The position numbers and the translations under genes were made by a program. This document shows, piece by piece, positions 43,435 through 51,824 of a stretch of 64,000 bases of DNA. The stretch covers positions 310,001 through 374,000 of the forward strand of contig NZ_JBBCGP010000001.1 in NCBI RefSeq assembly GCF_037200945.1. Direction: 5' to 3'. The stretch is from Methylovirgula sp. GTDB taxonomy: Bacteria > Pseudomonadota > Alphaproteobacteria > Rhizobiales > Beijerinckiaceae. Under the pieces are notes generated by a model, which was given only the letters and a program-made list of their open reading frames with translations, made no database searches and was not told the origin of the DNA. How positions within the stretch are numbered: the stretch's first letter is position 1; each line of letters opens with the position of its first letter.

Positions 43435-44841
43435 TTAGCCCTGCACGTTGCCGTCGCCCACCTTCTCGCCGAAGGCCGCGTCGCCGTTAGGAATCATCAA
43501 CCGGAACGCCAACCCCGGCTGGTTATCTTTCAGATCAATCCGCGCCCGATGGAGATGCGCCACGGCCGCAACAAGGCTGAGACCGAGCCCATTGCCCGCA
43601 GTGCAGCGGCTGCGCTCAAGCCGGTAGAAACGCTTGAAAATGTGCGCGAACTCATCGGATGGGATGCCCGGTCCATCGTCGGCGACGGCGATCAGCGCGT
43701 CATGTTCGAGCGCCCGCACCGTCACCTTCACCAACCCGTTCTTTTTCCCGTATTTGATGGCGTTATCGACGAGATTGGCCACGGCATCGAAGAGAAGATC
43801 TCGATCCCCGGTGACCACAACGCATGGATCTCCGGCCACAGATAGTTTGATCGGCTTCTCCTCGGCCGCCGCGTCGAAAAGCTCGACGACGTCGCGCGCG
43901 ATCGCCGCCAGATCAACCACTGCGAATCCCTCCGTGCGGGCTGCCGATTCAATCTGCGAGATTCGCATCAGCGATGAAAAGATTCGCAGAACGTCGTCGA
44001 GGTCGCCGATCATATCGTCGATCAATTTCTGATCCGATTCCGCACTGCGCGGGCTGCCCGAGGCCTTTTCAAGCCTGCCTCTTATCCGCGCGAGAGGCGT
44101 GCGAAGATCATGCGCGACATTGTCAGTCACCTCGCGAACTTCGCGCATCAAGGCCTCGATACGATCCAGCATCGAGTTAAGATTTCTCGCGAGTTCGTCC
44201 CATTCATCGTTGACACCGCGCAATCTAATGCGCGCCGCAAGACCCCGCTCCATGATGGCGCGACTTGTGGCATTGATCGATTCGATGCGGCCGACTGTCC
44301 GGCGCGTAACAAGAATGCTGACGGCGCCAGCCAGCACAGCAATCAGCAATAGCGTGAAGGCCAAAGCAGTGTCGATCGTCCGCTTGAACGATTCAAGGTC
44401 CTCCGCGTTGCGCCCGACGAGCAGATGCGAGTTGTCGGGCAACGTACTCACGAGAACGCGGTAGCTGGAGCGGCCGCCCGTGCCCGGCGCACCAAAGTTT
44501 CCGAAGCCGGGCGCGCCGCTCAATTCATGCGGCCAGCTATCGAGATCGCCCGCAACCGGTTTGAAATTCTGATCCGCGAGCAGATAAAGGCCGCCATTGA
44601 AAGCCTTCTCCGCGATCCGCGTCTTGATCGCCGCCTCCAGCGCGCGGCGGCCGCCCTGGTCATACGCCGTCTGCAGAAGCGATTGCTCGGCCGCGATCGC
44701 TCGGTCGGAGCGGCTCGCGACGTAAGACGTCGTTGACCAATAGATGTAGCCGAGCAGGGAGAGAACGATCGTCCCGAAACCGGCAATCGCCGTCAACGCG
44801 ATCCGGAATGTGCGCGAGCGAAATGTCTTAGCTAGGAGCAC
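43435..44841 (-). CDS. Sensor histidine kinase of a two-component system
   Basis: 468 residues from a GTG that overlaps the response-regulator gene by 14 bp. TM1 is about 13-35 and a periplasmic sensor of about 120 residues follows, with a Gly-rich APGFGNFGAPGTGG stretch. TM2 is about 158-182, then HAMP. The phospho-acceptor box is DNVAHDLRTPLARIR. The ATPase domain has NLVDNAIKYG (N-box), ADDGPGIP (G1) and NGLGLSL (G2). The sensed signal is unknown. Together with the regulator it lies beside the PKS/receptor/exporter block that shares a promoter motif. Confidence 0.94.
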   Translation of the reverse strand: MLLAKTFRSRTFRIALTAIAGFGTIVLSLLGYIYWSTTSYVASRSDRAIAAEQSLLQTAYDQGGRRALEAAIKTRIAEKAFNGGLYLLADQNFKPVAGDLDSWPHELSGAPGFGNFGAPGTGGRSSYRVLVSTLPDNSHLLVGRNAEDLESFKRTIDTALAFTLLLIAVLAGAVSILVTRRTVGRIESINATSRAIMERGLAARIRLRGVNDEWDELARNLNSMLDRIEALMREVREVTDNVAHDLRTPLARIRGRLEKASGSPRSAESDQKLIDDMIGDLDDVLRIFSSLMRISQIESAARTEGFAVVDLAAIARDVVELFDAAAEEKPIKLSVAGDPCVVVTGDRDLLFDAVANLVDNAIKYGKKNGLVKVTVRALEHDALIAVADDGPGIPSDEFAHIFKRFYRLERSRCTAGNGLGLSLVAAVAHLHRARIDLKDNQPGLAFRLMIPNGDAAFGEKVGDGNVQG

Positions 44842-45520
44842 GAACGCAAAACCCTACGCCGCGCACTGTATGGATCAAGGGATAGTCGCGCAAACTGTCA
44901 ACCTTACGGCGCACGCGCCCGACATAGACGTCGATGATGTTCGTCGTCGGATCGAAATGCAGATCCCACACATGCTGCAAAAGCATCGCGCGAGGCACAA
45001 CGTGGCCCTCGTTACGGACGAGATATTCGAGCACCTGGAATTCGCGCGGCAGCAGTTCGATTTCGCGCCCTGCACGGGTGACACTCCGCGATACGAGATC
45101 GAGCGTGAGATCACCGACACGCAGCACCAAATCCTTGGCGGCAGCCGTGCTGCGCCGCGCGAGAGCATCCACGCGCGCCAACAATTCGGTAAAGGCGAAA
45201 GGCTTGACCAGATAATCGTCGCCACCGGCACGCAAGCCACGTACTTTATCGTCGACCTCACCCAAAGCGCTGATGATCAATGTCGGCGTGACGATGCCAA
45301 TCTCGCGCAGGCGGCGAATGATCGCGATGCCGTCGATGCTCGGCAACATCCGGTCAATAACCATCACAGCGTAGTCGGGTGAGCGGCCACGCTCGAACCC
45401 TTCTTCGCCATTCAACGCGAGGTCAACCTCGTAGCCGTTCGTTTCAACAAATTCCACGAGCTGTTCTGCAGTCTCGCGATCATCTTCAATGATCAATATG
45501 CGACGCCGGTTCTCCGTCAT
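44828..45520 (-). CDS. OmpR/PhoB-family response regulator
   Basis: 230 residues: receiver domain 1-120 with acidic pocket (IIEDD), phospho-acceptor D56 in AVMVIDRMLP, the switch Ser in IISALGEVDD and Lys in LVKPFAFTEL. The C-terminal winged helix-turn-helix follows (LPREFQVLEYLVRNEGHVV, then IIDVYVGRVRRKVD). It is a DNA-binding transcription factor controlled by the coupled kinase. Its promoter region contains the CTGACAT-N3-AGTCAG element 59 bp away, as do the regions before the TonB receptor and MFS genes. Confidence 0.95.
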   Translation of the reverse strand: MTENRRRILIIEDDRETAEQLVEFVETNGYEVDLALNGEEGFERGRSPDYAVMVIDRMLPSIDGIAIIRRLREIGIVTPTLIISALGEVDDKVRGLRAGGDDYLVKPFAFTELLARVDALARRSTAAAKDLVLRVGDLTLDLVSRSVTRAGREIELLPREFQVLEYLVRNEGHVVPRAMLLQHVWDLHFDPTTNIIDVYVGRVRRKVDSLRDYPLIHTVRGVGFCVRAPS

Positions 45521-45578
45521 GCTTCCTGGTCTCTCGAATTCGTGAAAGTGATTTTAGCACAGGTCACCGTCTCGCAAA

Positions 45579-45609
45579 CTGACATCTGAGTCAGAAATTG
45601 AATCATTAG
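45579..45609 (+). promoter_or_regulatory. Promoter/operator element, copy 1
   Basis: CTGACATCTGAGTCAG (45579-45594) is an inverted repeat (CTGAC/GTCAG). Nine bases later comes CATTAG, a -10-like hexamer. CTGACA can act as -35 at 19-bp spacing. The element is 126 bp before the Gly-rich protein start and 59 bp from the response-regulator start. Copies 2 and 3 are at 49241 and 51699. Confidence 0.6.
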
Positions 45610-45719
45610 TCATTTGCCTATTTTGCATCGCGACCTAACGATCCGGCCTGCGGCGTCGTCGCCTCTGGCAACGGCACCCACGAGGGTCTTGGGGTGGGTT
45701 GAGTGATGGAGCGAGCACC

Positions 45720-46142
45720 ATGTTACGCAAGTCGGCATTGGCATTGATGGCAGCCGCAGCGCTTTCCGTTTCCGCGCCAAGTGCGTGGGCGCGCGGTGGC
45801 GGCGGCGGTGGCGGCCACGGCGGTGGTTTTGGTGGTGGTGGATTTGGCGGCGGAGGCTTTCACGGCGGAGGCTTCGGCGGCGAAGGCTTCGGCCATGGCG
45901 GCTTCGCTGGCGGTGGTTTCGGTCACGCCGGCGGGCGTTTCGCGGCCGTCGGCCGTCCGGGATTTCATGATGGCCATTTCTCTCACGGCCATTTCCGTGG
46001 TCGCGGCTTTGCCCGCAACGGTTTCTTTTTCGGCGATCCCTTCTGGTACGACGGCGATTATTACGACAGCAGCTATGACGATGCCTGCTATCGCCAGGTC
46101 TGGACGCGCTGGGGCTGGACGCCGGCATGGGTCTGCAATTGA
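45720..46142 (+). CDS. Small secreted Gly/His/Phe-rich protein
   Basis: 140 residues from ATG at 45720 with GGAGCGAG upstream. A signal peptide covers 1-25 (LALMAAAALSVSAPSAWA). Then comes a low-complexity region of GGGGFGGGGFHGG-type repeats and a His-rich GFHDGHFSHGHF. The C-terminal tail is aromatic/acidic with two Cys (DACYRQVWTRWGWTPAWVC), a pattern seen in rhizobial exported proteins of unknown function. The His-rich segment could bind metal, which is inference. It lies 29 bp before the type III PKS, so it may head that operon. Confidence 0.8.
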   Translation: MLRKSALALMAAAALSVSAPSAWARGGGGGGGHGGGFGGGGFGGGGFHGGGFGGEGFGHGGFAGGGFGHAGGRFAAVGRPGFHDGHFSHGHFRGRGFARNGFFFGDPFWYDGDYYDSSYDDACYRQVWTRWGWTPAWVCN

Positions 46143-46171
46143 CCTTGCCGTTCTCGATTAGGACCTGACCA

Positions 46172-47245
46172 ATGACGACAGCATACATCAACCGCGTTGC
46201 GACCGCTGTTCCCGGGCACGAAGTGCATGCGAACTTCGTCCGCTTCGCGGGCCAGACTCTGCAAAACTCCACGTCGCGCGCTTTGTTTGAGCGCATGGCG
46301 AACCGGGCGCAGATCGAGCGTCGTTGGTCATGCCTCGCGCCGCCGAGAGGCGGCGTCGAGGTCCTCGACGGCGAGGGCTTCTACAAGCCCGGACATTTCC
46401 CCTCCACGGCCGATCGTATGGCGCGCTATGAGATTGCCGCGCCTGCGCTTGGGACCGCCGCCGTCGAAAGGCTCGGCCTCGACGATAACGAGCGGAAGAG
46501 CATCACCCATCTCATTGTCGCAAGCTGCACCGGCTTTTCGGCGCCGGGTGTCGATCTCGAACTGCTCGAACGATGTGGGCTGAATTCATCGGTCGAGCGA
46601 ACCGTCATCGGTTTCATGGGATGCCATGCCGCTATGAACGCACTCAAAATCGCGCACCACATCGTGCGTTCGACGCCGACCGCCAATGTACTGGTCGTCT
46701 GTCTCGAACTCTGCACATTGCACTTCCAGGAAACAGCGGATCTCGACCGGTTGCTGACTTTTCTGCTGTTTGGCGACGGATGTGCGGCTGCGCTGATCAG
46801 TGCGGCACCGGATGGCATCGCCCTCAATAGTTTCCATGCGGAACTCGTGCAGAAAGCAGCCGACCAGATCACCTGGAATATCCGCGACGCGGGGTTCGAC
46901 ATGGTGTTGTCGGGCCGCGTCCCCTCTACCATCACCGGCGCGCTGCGCGAGAGCTCGGCGCGCGTGCTCGGTGGCAAGCCGATGGATGCGATCGACATCT
47001 GGGCTGTCCATCCCGGCGGCCGTTCGATCCTTGATGCGGTCGAAGGCGCGTTCGAGCTGGAAGATTCGGCGCTTGCCGCCTCCCGCGCGGTGTTGCGCGA
47101 TTACGGCAATATGTCTTCGGCGACGATTTTGTTCGTGCTGGAGCGGCTCATGCGAGACAAAACCAAGCGCGGCGCCAGCGGCTGCGCGCTGGCGTTTGGT
47201 CCCGGCCTCACGGCCGAAACCATGCTGTTCCGGATGGCAGCGTGA
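46172..47245 (+). CDS. Type III polyketide synthase (chalcone/alkylresorcinol synthase-like)
   Basis: 357 residues with the thiolase-fold triad intact: nucleophile C151 in IGFMGCHAAMNAL, His in IDIWAVHPGGRSILDAVE (about 281), and Asn in YGNMSSATILFVLE (about 314). The IVASCTGFSAPGVDLELL strand is the family signature. It condenses an acyl-CoA starter with malonyl-CoA units and cyclises the product to a pyrone or resorcinol. It overlaps the methyltransferase by 4 bases. The following flavoprotein makes the operon analogous to Streptomyces srsABC (phenolic lipid/alkylquinone). Confidence 0.94.
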   Translation: MTTAYINRVATAVPGHEVHANFVRFAGQTLQNSTSRALFERMANRAQIERRWSCLAPPRGGVEVLDGEGFYKPGHFPSTADRMARYEIAAPALGTAAVERLGLDDNERKSITHLIVASCTGFSAPGVDLELLERCGLNSSVERTVIGFMGCHAAMNALKIAHHIVRSTPTANVLVVCLELCTLHFQETADLDRLLTFLLFGDGCAAALISAAPDGIALNSFHAELVQKAADQITWNIRDAGFDMVLSGRVPSTITGALRESSARVLGGKPMDAIDIWAVHPGGRSILDAVEGAFELEDSALAASRAVLRDYGNMSSATILFVLERLMRDKTKRGASGCALAFGPGLTAETMLFRMAA

Positions 47246-47967
47246 TGATGGCGCTCGACTTCTCGCGACGCAATCAATTGTCCGAGATGATGGACGCCGA
47301 GGACACGGACTTTGCGACCTTCCGGGAATGTCTGGTGGATCTCACCAAGGTCAACCGGCTGACGCTTGCCTATCGCCCAACGCTGTCGTTCTTCAAACGG
47401 CTCGCGGCGAGCGGTGCTTTACAACGTCACCGCACCGTAAACGTCGTCGATGTAGGCAGCGGCTCCGGCGATATGTTACGCCGGATCGACCTCTGGGCCA
47501 CAACAGAGGGTTATAAGTTCGATCTCGTCGGCATCGACCTTAACCCGTGGTCGGCGAAGACCGCCGCGCAATTGACGCAGGAAAATCCACGCCTTCGCTT
47601 TATCACCGCGAATATTTTCGATTATCGGCCGGCAGCGCCCATTGATATTGTCATCTCCTCGCTCTTCACGCATCACCTCGACAACGAGGCCATCGTGAAA
47701 TTCCTGCGCTGGATGGAGGCGAACACACGGATCGGCTGGTTCGTCAACGATCTCCAGCGCCATCCTCTCGCCTATCATGCTTTCAAACACGCCTCCCATG
47801 CACTGCGGTTTCATCATTTCGTCCAGCACGACGGACCTGTCTCAATTGCCCGCGCTTTCAGCGCCGCCGATTGGCAACATCTTCTTGGCGCCGCGGATAT
47901 CTCGGGCGCCCGCGTCAAAGCCTATGTGCCATTCCGGCTCTGCGTGTCGCAAATCAAGCCGAAATGA
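47242..47967 (+). CDS. Class I SAM-dependent methyltransferase
   Basis: 241 residues. The SAM-binding motif is VVDVGSGSGDMLRRID (about 71-86), the acidic end of strand 2 is VGIDLNP, and the post-I motif is FITANIFDYRP, with ISSLFTHHLD as motif II. An N-terminal helical part (LSEMMDAEDTDFATFRECLVDL) caps the substrate site. It is translationally coupled on both sides (ATGATG with the PKS, ATGA with the flavoprotein). It therefore most likely O- or C-methylates the polyketide, as SrsB does. Confidence 0.92.
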   Translation: MMMALDFSRRNQLSEMMDAEDTDFATFRECLVDLTKVNRLTLAYRPTLSFFKRLAASGALQRHRTVNVVDVGSGSGDMLRRIDLWATTEGYKFDLVGIDLNPWSAKTAAQLTQENPRLRFITANIFDYRPAAPIDIVISSLFTHHLDNEAIVKFLRWMEANTRIGWFVNDLQRHPLAYHAFKHASHALRFHHFVQHDGPVSIARAFSAADWQHLLGAADISGARVKAYVPFRLCVSQIKPK

Positions 47968-49088
47968 GCACTCCCGCCCTGGTCATCGGCGGCGGCCTCG
48001 CGGGCGCGGGGCTTGCGGTGAGCTTCGCCAACGCTGGACGCGCCGTTACCCTCGTCGAGCGTGAAACGCGGGCACAACACAAGGTCTGTGGCGAGTTCAT
48101 CAGCGCCGAAGCCATGCTCTATCTGCGCGATCTTGGCATCGATCTCGACGCCTTGGGCGCGGTTTCAATTGATCGCGTTGGCATATTCGCGGGCGAGAGG
48201 CAGGCCACGGCATATCTGCCGTTTTCGGCGCGAAGCCTTTCGCGCTATGCCCTGGACGAGGCTCTGCTCAACAGAGCGGCGCGTTGCGGTGCTCGGGTGT
48301 TGCGTGGACGCAAGGCGCTCGGGGTCGAGCAAGACGGACATCGTTGGCGCGCCTCGCTCGATGATGGAACAAGCGTTTCAGCCTCCGAAATATTCCTTGC
48401 AACGGGCAAACATGATCTGCGCGGTTGGAAGCGGCCGCCCGGATCGCAAAACGATCTCATTGGATTCAAATTGCACTGGCGGCTTGCCGTCTCGCAGATG
48501 CAGTCCCTGCGGGGCGCGGTCGAACTGTTTCTTTTTCCAGGCGGATATGCCGGACTTGAAGGGGTCGAGAACGATGTCGCCAATCTTTGCCTTGTGGTTC
48601 GCAGACAAACGTTTGCCTGCGGACAAAGCTGGCCAACCCTGTTCGCGTCGCTGCTGAAAAGCTGCCCGCATCTGCGACGGCGTCTCGATGGCGCACAGCC
48701 ATGCTGGCCACGACCATTGGCGATCAGCGCCATCCCCTATGGCTTCGTGCAGCGTCGCACGGATGGGCTCTGGCGGCTTGGCGACCAGGCAGCCTGCACG
48801 CCGTCATTTTCCGGCGACGGCATGTCGATCGCGCTCCATTCAGCGCGGCTTGCCGCGCAATATTTTTCGCAAGGCCATGACGCACGAAGCTTCCAGGCGC
48901 GCCTTGCGCAAGACGTCGCGCCACAGGTGCAGCGCGCAACCTTGCTTTCGCAAATGCTGTTGCAGCCGCTCGGCCAAAAAGCCGGCATGGCAGCCCTCGA
49001 ACGGTTGCCATTATTGCTGCGCGTCGTTGCTCGCGCGACGCGTCTTCCGCAAAACCGTGTTGACGAGGCGCGCGCCGGCCCTGTCTGA
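47964..49088 (+). CDS. FAD-dependent oxidoreductase (geranylgeranyl reductase/hydroxylase type)
   Basis: 374 residues from the ATG at 47964 that overlaps the methyltransferase stop; an earlier reading would add 31 non-conserved residues. The dinucleotide-binding motif ALVIGGGLAGAGLAVSFANAG begins at residue 5. CGEFISAEAM and the second FAD motif RLGDQAACTPSFSGDGMSIAL are typical of the geranylgeranyl-reductase/PHBH superfamily. In this operon it would hydroxylate or oxidise the polyketide ring towards a quinone, as SrsC does. The exact reaction is inferred. Confidence 0.9.
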   Translation: MSTPALVIGGGLAGAGLAVSFANAGRAVTLVERETRAQHKVCGEFISAEAMLYLRDLGIDLDALGAVSIDRVGIFAGERQATAYLPFSARSLSRYALDEALLNRAARCGARVLRGRKALGVEQDGHRWRASLDDGTSVSASEIFLATGKHDLRGWKRPPGSQNDLIGFKLHWRLAVSQMQSLRGAVELFLFPGGYAGLEGVENDVANLCLVVRRQTFACGQSWPTLFASLLKSCPHLRRRLDGAQPCWPRPLAISAIPYGFVQRRTDGLWRLGDQAACTPSFSGDGMSIALHSARLAAQYFSQGHDARSFQARLAQDVAPQVQRATLLSQMLLQPLGQKAGMAALERLPLLLRVVARATRLPQNRVDEARAGPV

Positions 49089-49240
49089 GCCCGCGTGTTA
49101 CCGCCGCGCAACGGCGCAGACGTTTATTTCAAAGTCACATCGCAGAATTCGATTCTCCGGGCGTGCCGAATCCACGCTCAAATTCTTGCTTGCCTGCTGA
49201 TTAAGCAAAGCTTCCGTGCAAGATTTAAGTCATTCAAAAC

Positions 49241-49271
49241 CTGACATGAAAGTCAGTCTTATAAGTATTAC
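49241..49271 (+). promoter_or_regulatory. Promoter/operator element, copy 2
   Basis: CTGACATGAAAGTCAG (49241-49256) matches copy 1 at 13 of 16 positions. After 9 bases comes TATTAC (49266-49271), in the same spacing as copy 1. It is 117 bp before the TonB receptor ATG. AGTCAT at 49228-49233 adds a further half-site. Confidence 0.6.
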
Positions 49272-49372
49272 AGACTACTTCGATTGACCGTTCATGTATT
49301 TCAAAATTATCAGCCCAATGCTCACCACGCCGTGGCGTTGGTGCTCGAATTTTTTGGAAGGGCTGCAAGGAC

Positions 49373-51664
49373 ATGACCTGTGTATTGGCGCGGTATTACG
49401 GCGAACTTTACGAGACTATCTCGAGACTATCTCAGATATACATTGCGCGGCCGGCCCGTCACTTTCCTGAAACGCGTCCTCCGCGGCAACATAAGATAGG
49501 TGGACGCACGTTCATCGTCGCCCCGATTTTCCTCGGCGCGCTGATCGGATCGACATTCGAATTCAACGCCGCCCGCGCGCAACAGGCGAGCACCGGCGGG
49601 ACGGAAGCCCTACCCCAGATCGACGTGACCGCGCAGTCCGGAGGGGACAACATCCAATCGACCCCGCCCCTCCAACAGGTGCCACAAGTCGGGCTGACCG
49701 GGACGAAGGTCTCGGATTTGCCCCTGAGCGTCATAGTCGTGCCGAACCAGCTCGTCACGCAGCAGGGGGGTACGGACGTCAAGGACGCGCTGCGCGACGT
49801 GAGCGGCACGAGCACCGGCGGACCGGATTCGATCGGCGGCTTCGACCGGTTTCTGATCCGCGGTCTCGACGCGCGGATTTATGAGGACGGTTTCTCCGAT
49901 GGCGAGCAGGTCAACGGCCTGCCGCATTCTCTCAACGGCGTGCAAAGCATCGAAGTGCTGAAGGGGCCCGGCTCGGCGCTCCTCGGCAGCGGGCCACCCG
50001 GCGGATCGATCAACATCACGCATTACCTGCCTTCATCCACTTTCTCCGGCGGCGTGGGCGCCCAATATGGATCATTCAATACGATCAACTCGAACTATTG
50101 GCTGACCGGGCCAACGCTGGTGAACGGCCTCAATTATCGCGTCGATGCGACGGTGGCGCATTCCGACGGTTTCAGAGGTCTCAAGAGCGACGATTACGAA
50201 ATCAGACCGGAGCTGACCTGGAATCTCGGCGACCATTTCATCACATTTTCCGTCGATGCGCGGCATATCATCGGGACGCCCGACACCTATGGCCTGATCT
50301 ATTTCCACGGCAGCCCGATCGACGTCTCGCGCGATACGAAATATTCGACGCCGTTCGGTTACGTCGACCAGGATTATTTGAGAACCGATCTGAGCGACGC
50401 GTGGACGATCAACAAGTTTCTCACTTTGAACAACCGCTTCTCCTATCTGCGACGCGACGCGAGTTTCCTGCGCAACAACGACAGCGGCACGGTCATTGGC
50501 GATATGTTCACCGGCCGCGCCATCCGGCAGCAGTACGACACGATCAATGATTTTGATTATATGCTGGAGCCGGTCTGGAAGTTCGGCACATGGGGAGCCG
50601 AGCATACTTTAGTGACAGGATTCGAGGCGCAACATCAAACATTGTTTACGAATCAGGCCGTCGCGGCGCTTCCGAACATCACGGATATTTTCTCGCCGAT
50701 CATTCCGGAGACATCTGCCGGCAATCTCAATTTTACACGCTCAGGATCACGCGGCCTGATCGACAGCGTGATGGCGAATTATTTCGGACTTTACGCGACC
50801 GACCAGATCGACGCGACTGACAAGCTGAAACTGCGCTTCAGCGCCCGGCAGAATTGGTGGAACTCATCCTTGACCCCGGACGTCACGGTGCCAAACCAAC
50901 CACCCTTCGGGCCTAATCAGCCCTTCCTCGCCGGCGAAACGTTTACCCGCAACGATCAGCCGTTCGATTGGAGCGCCGGCGCGCTTTATAAGCTGACGCC
51001 GTTCCTTTCGCCCTATTTCGGCGTGTCGAAAAGCCATTTGGCGAATTTCAGCGCAGAGGCACCTGCGGCGTCGGTTCAGGCACCTGAAGCGGCCCTGCAA
51101 TATGAGGCCGGTGTCAAGGTCGATGTACTCGACAATCGATTAGAGCTCACGCTTTCTGGATTCAATGTCGATCGACAGAATGTCTTCACCCTTGTCAACG
51201 ATGAAGCAAATTTCAGCAGCCAATACACCCGCGGCGTCGATGCCGACCTGCAATTTTCTGTCACGCCGGATTGGAAAATCATTGCCAACGGTACGTTGCA
51301 GCAGGCCGTTCTGACCGCGAATCCGTCAAATCCCACGGCCGTCGGCCGCGTGCCGATTGGTGTGCCGTTGCAGATCGCCAATCTTTGGACGACCTACAAT
51401 CTTCGACAGTTGCGGCTTCCAGACGTCACGACGGGTTTTGGTGTCGAATATCGCGGCAAGATTTTCGGCGACCAGCTCAACACGGATGAAGTCCCCTCCT
51501 ATGTGATCTTCGATGCGAACGTTACTTATTCGCAGCCGAAATGGGACCTTGGCGCCGGTATCAAGAACATTGCGGATGCGGTTTATTTCACCGCTGCCAA
51601 CGGGGCCGGGGCGTTTGTCGGCGATCCGCGCACGTTCTACGTCAAGGGCGACGTCAAATTTTAG
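49373..51664 (+). CDS. TonB-dependent siderophore-type outer-membrane receptor
   Basis: 763 residues. The export signal lies late, at about 43-69 (GGRTFIVAPIFLGALIGSTFE...ARA), after about 40 extra residues, so the real start may differ. A TonB box-like LPQIDVTAQ follows. The plug has GFDRFLIRGLDARIYEDG and VEVLKGPGSALLGSGPPGGSIN. The 22-strand barrel ends in FYVKGDVKF with terminal Phe. It imports a ferric-siderophore-like ligand with TonB energy. It follows the PKS operon and shares a promoter motif with it and with the MFS exporter. Confidence 0.92.
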   Translation: MTCVLARYYGELYETISRLSQIYIARPARHFPETRPPRQHKIGGRTFIVAPIFLGALIGSTFEFNAARAQQASTGGTEALPQIDVTAQSGGDNIQSTPPLQQVPQVGLTGTKVSDLPLSVIVVPNQLVTQQGGTDVKDALRDVSGTSTGGPDSIGGFDRFLIRGLDARIYEDGFSDGEQVNGLPHSLNGVQSIEVLKGPGSALLGSGPPGGSINITHYLPSSTFSGGVGAQYGSFNTINSNYWLTGPTLVNGLNYRVDATVAHSDGFRGLKSDDYEIRPELTWNLGDHFITFSVDARHIIGTPDTYGLIYFHGSPIDVSRDTKYSTPFGYVDQDYLRTDLSDAWTINKFLTLNNRFSYLRRDASFLRNNDSGTVIGDMFTGRAIRQQYDTINDFDYMLEPVWKFGTWGAEHTLVTGFEAQHQTLFTNQAVAALPNITDIFSPIIPETSAGNLNFTRSGSRGLIDSVMANYFGLYATDQIDATDKLKLRFSARQNWWNSSLTPDVTVPNQPPFGPNQPFLAGETFTRNDQPFDWSAGALYKLTPFLSPYFGVSKSHLANFSAEAPAASVQAPEAALQYEAGVKVDVLDNRLELTLSGFNVDRQNVFTLVNDEANFSSQYTRGVDADLQFSVTPDWKIIANGTLQQAVLTANPSNPTAVGRVPIGVPLQIANLWTTYNLRQLRLPDVTTGFGVEYRGKIFGDQLNTDEVPSYVIFDANVTYSQPKWDLGAGIKNIADAVYFTAANGAGAFVGDPRTFYVKGDVKF
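49411..49433 (+). repeat. 11-bp tandem duplication at the 5' end of the TonB receptor gene
   Basis: CGAGACTATCT occurs twice in direct contact (49411-49421, 49422-49432), with the period continuing one base. The unit is not a multiple of 3, so loss of one copy would change the reading frame. The ATG at 49373 is in frame only with two copies. With one copy, the GTG at 49380 would be in frame. Confidence 0.75.
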
Positions 51665-51698
51665 TGTCAGCGCTGAAAATGAAGCACCGTGGAGAATC

Positions 51699-51729
51699 CT
51701 GACAAATAAGACAGTCTCTGACTCATAAT
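51699..51729 (+). promoter_or_regulatory. Promoter/operator element, copy 3
   Basis: CTGACAAATAAGACAG (51699-51714) matches copy 2 at 12 of 16 positions. Nine bases later CATAAT (51724-51729) is close to a consensus -10. It is 111 bp before the MFS start. Confidence 0.55.
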
Positions 51730-51824
51730 TCAATTTTTTGCATGCACGGACCTGTCTAAATTTCCGGATGCTCGCCGCGGAGATGGCCAACCATGTCCGC
51801 GGCGGTATTCATGCCGGAGTTTTC

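Noticed and set aside
45610..46296. Arg-rich minus-strand frame opposite the Gly-rich protein
   Set aside because: Its low complexity mirrors the Gly codons of the + strand gene, which has a signal peptide and ribosome-binding site.
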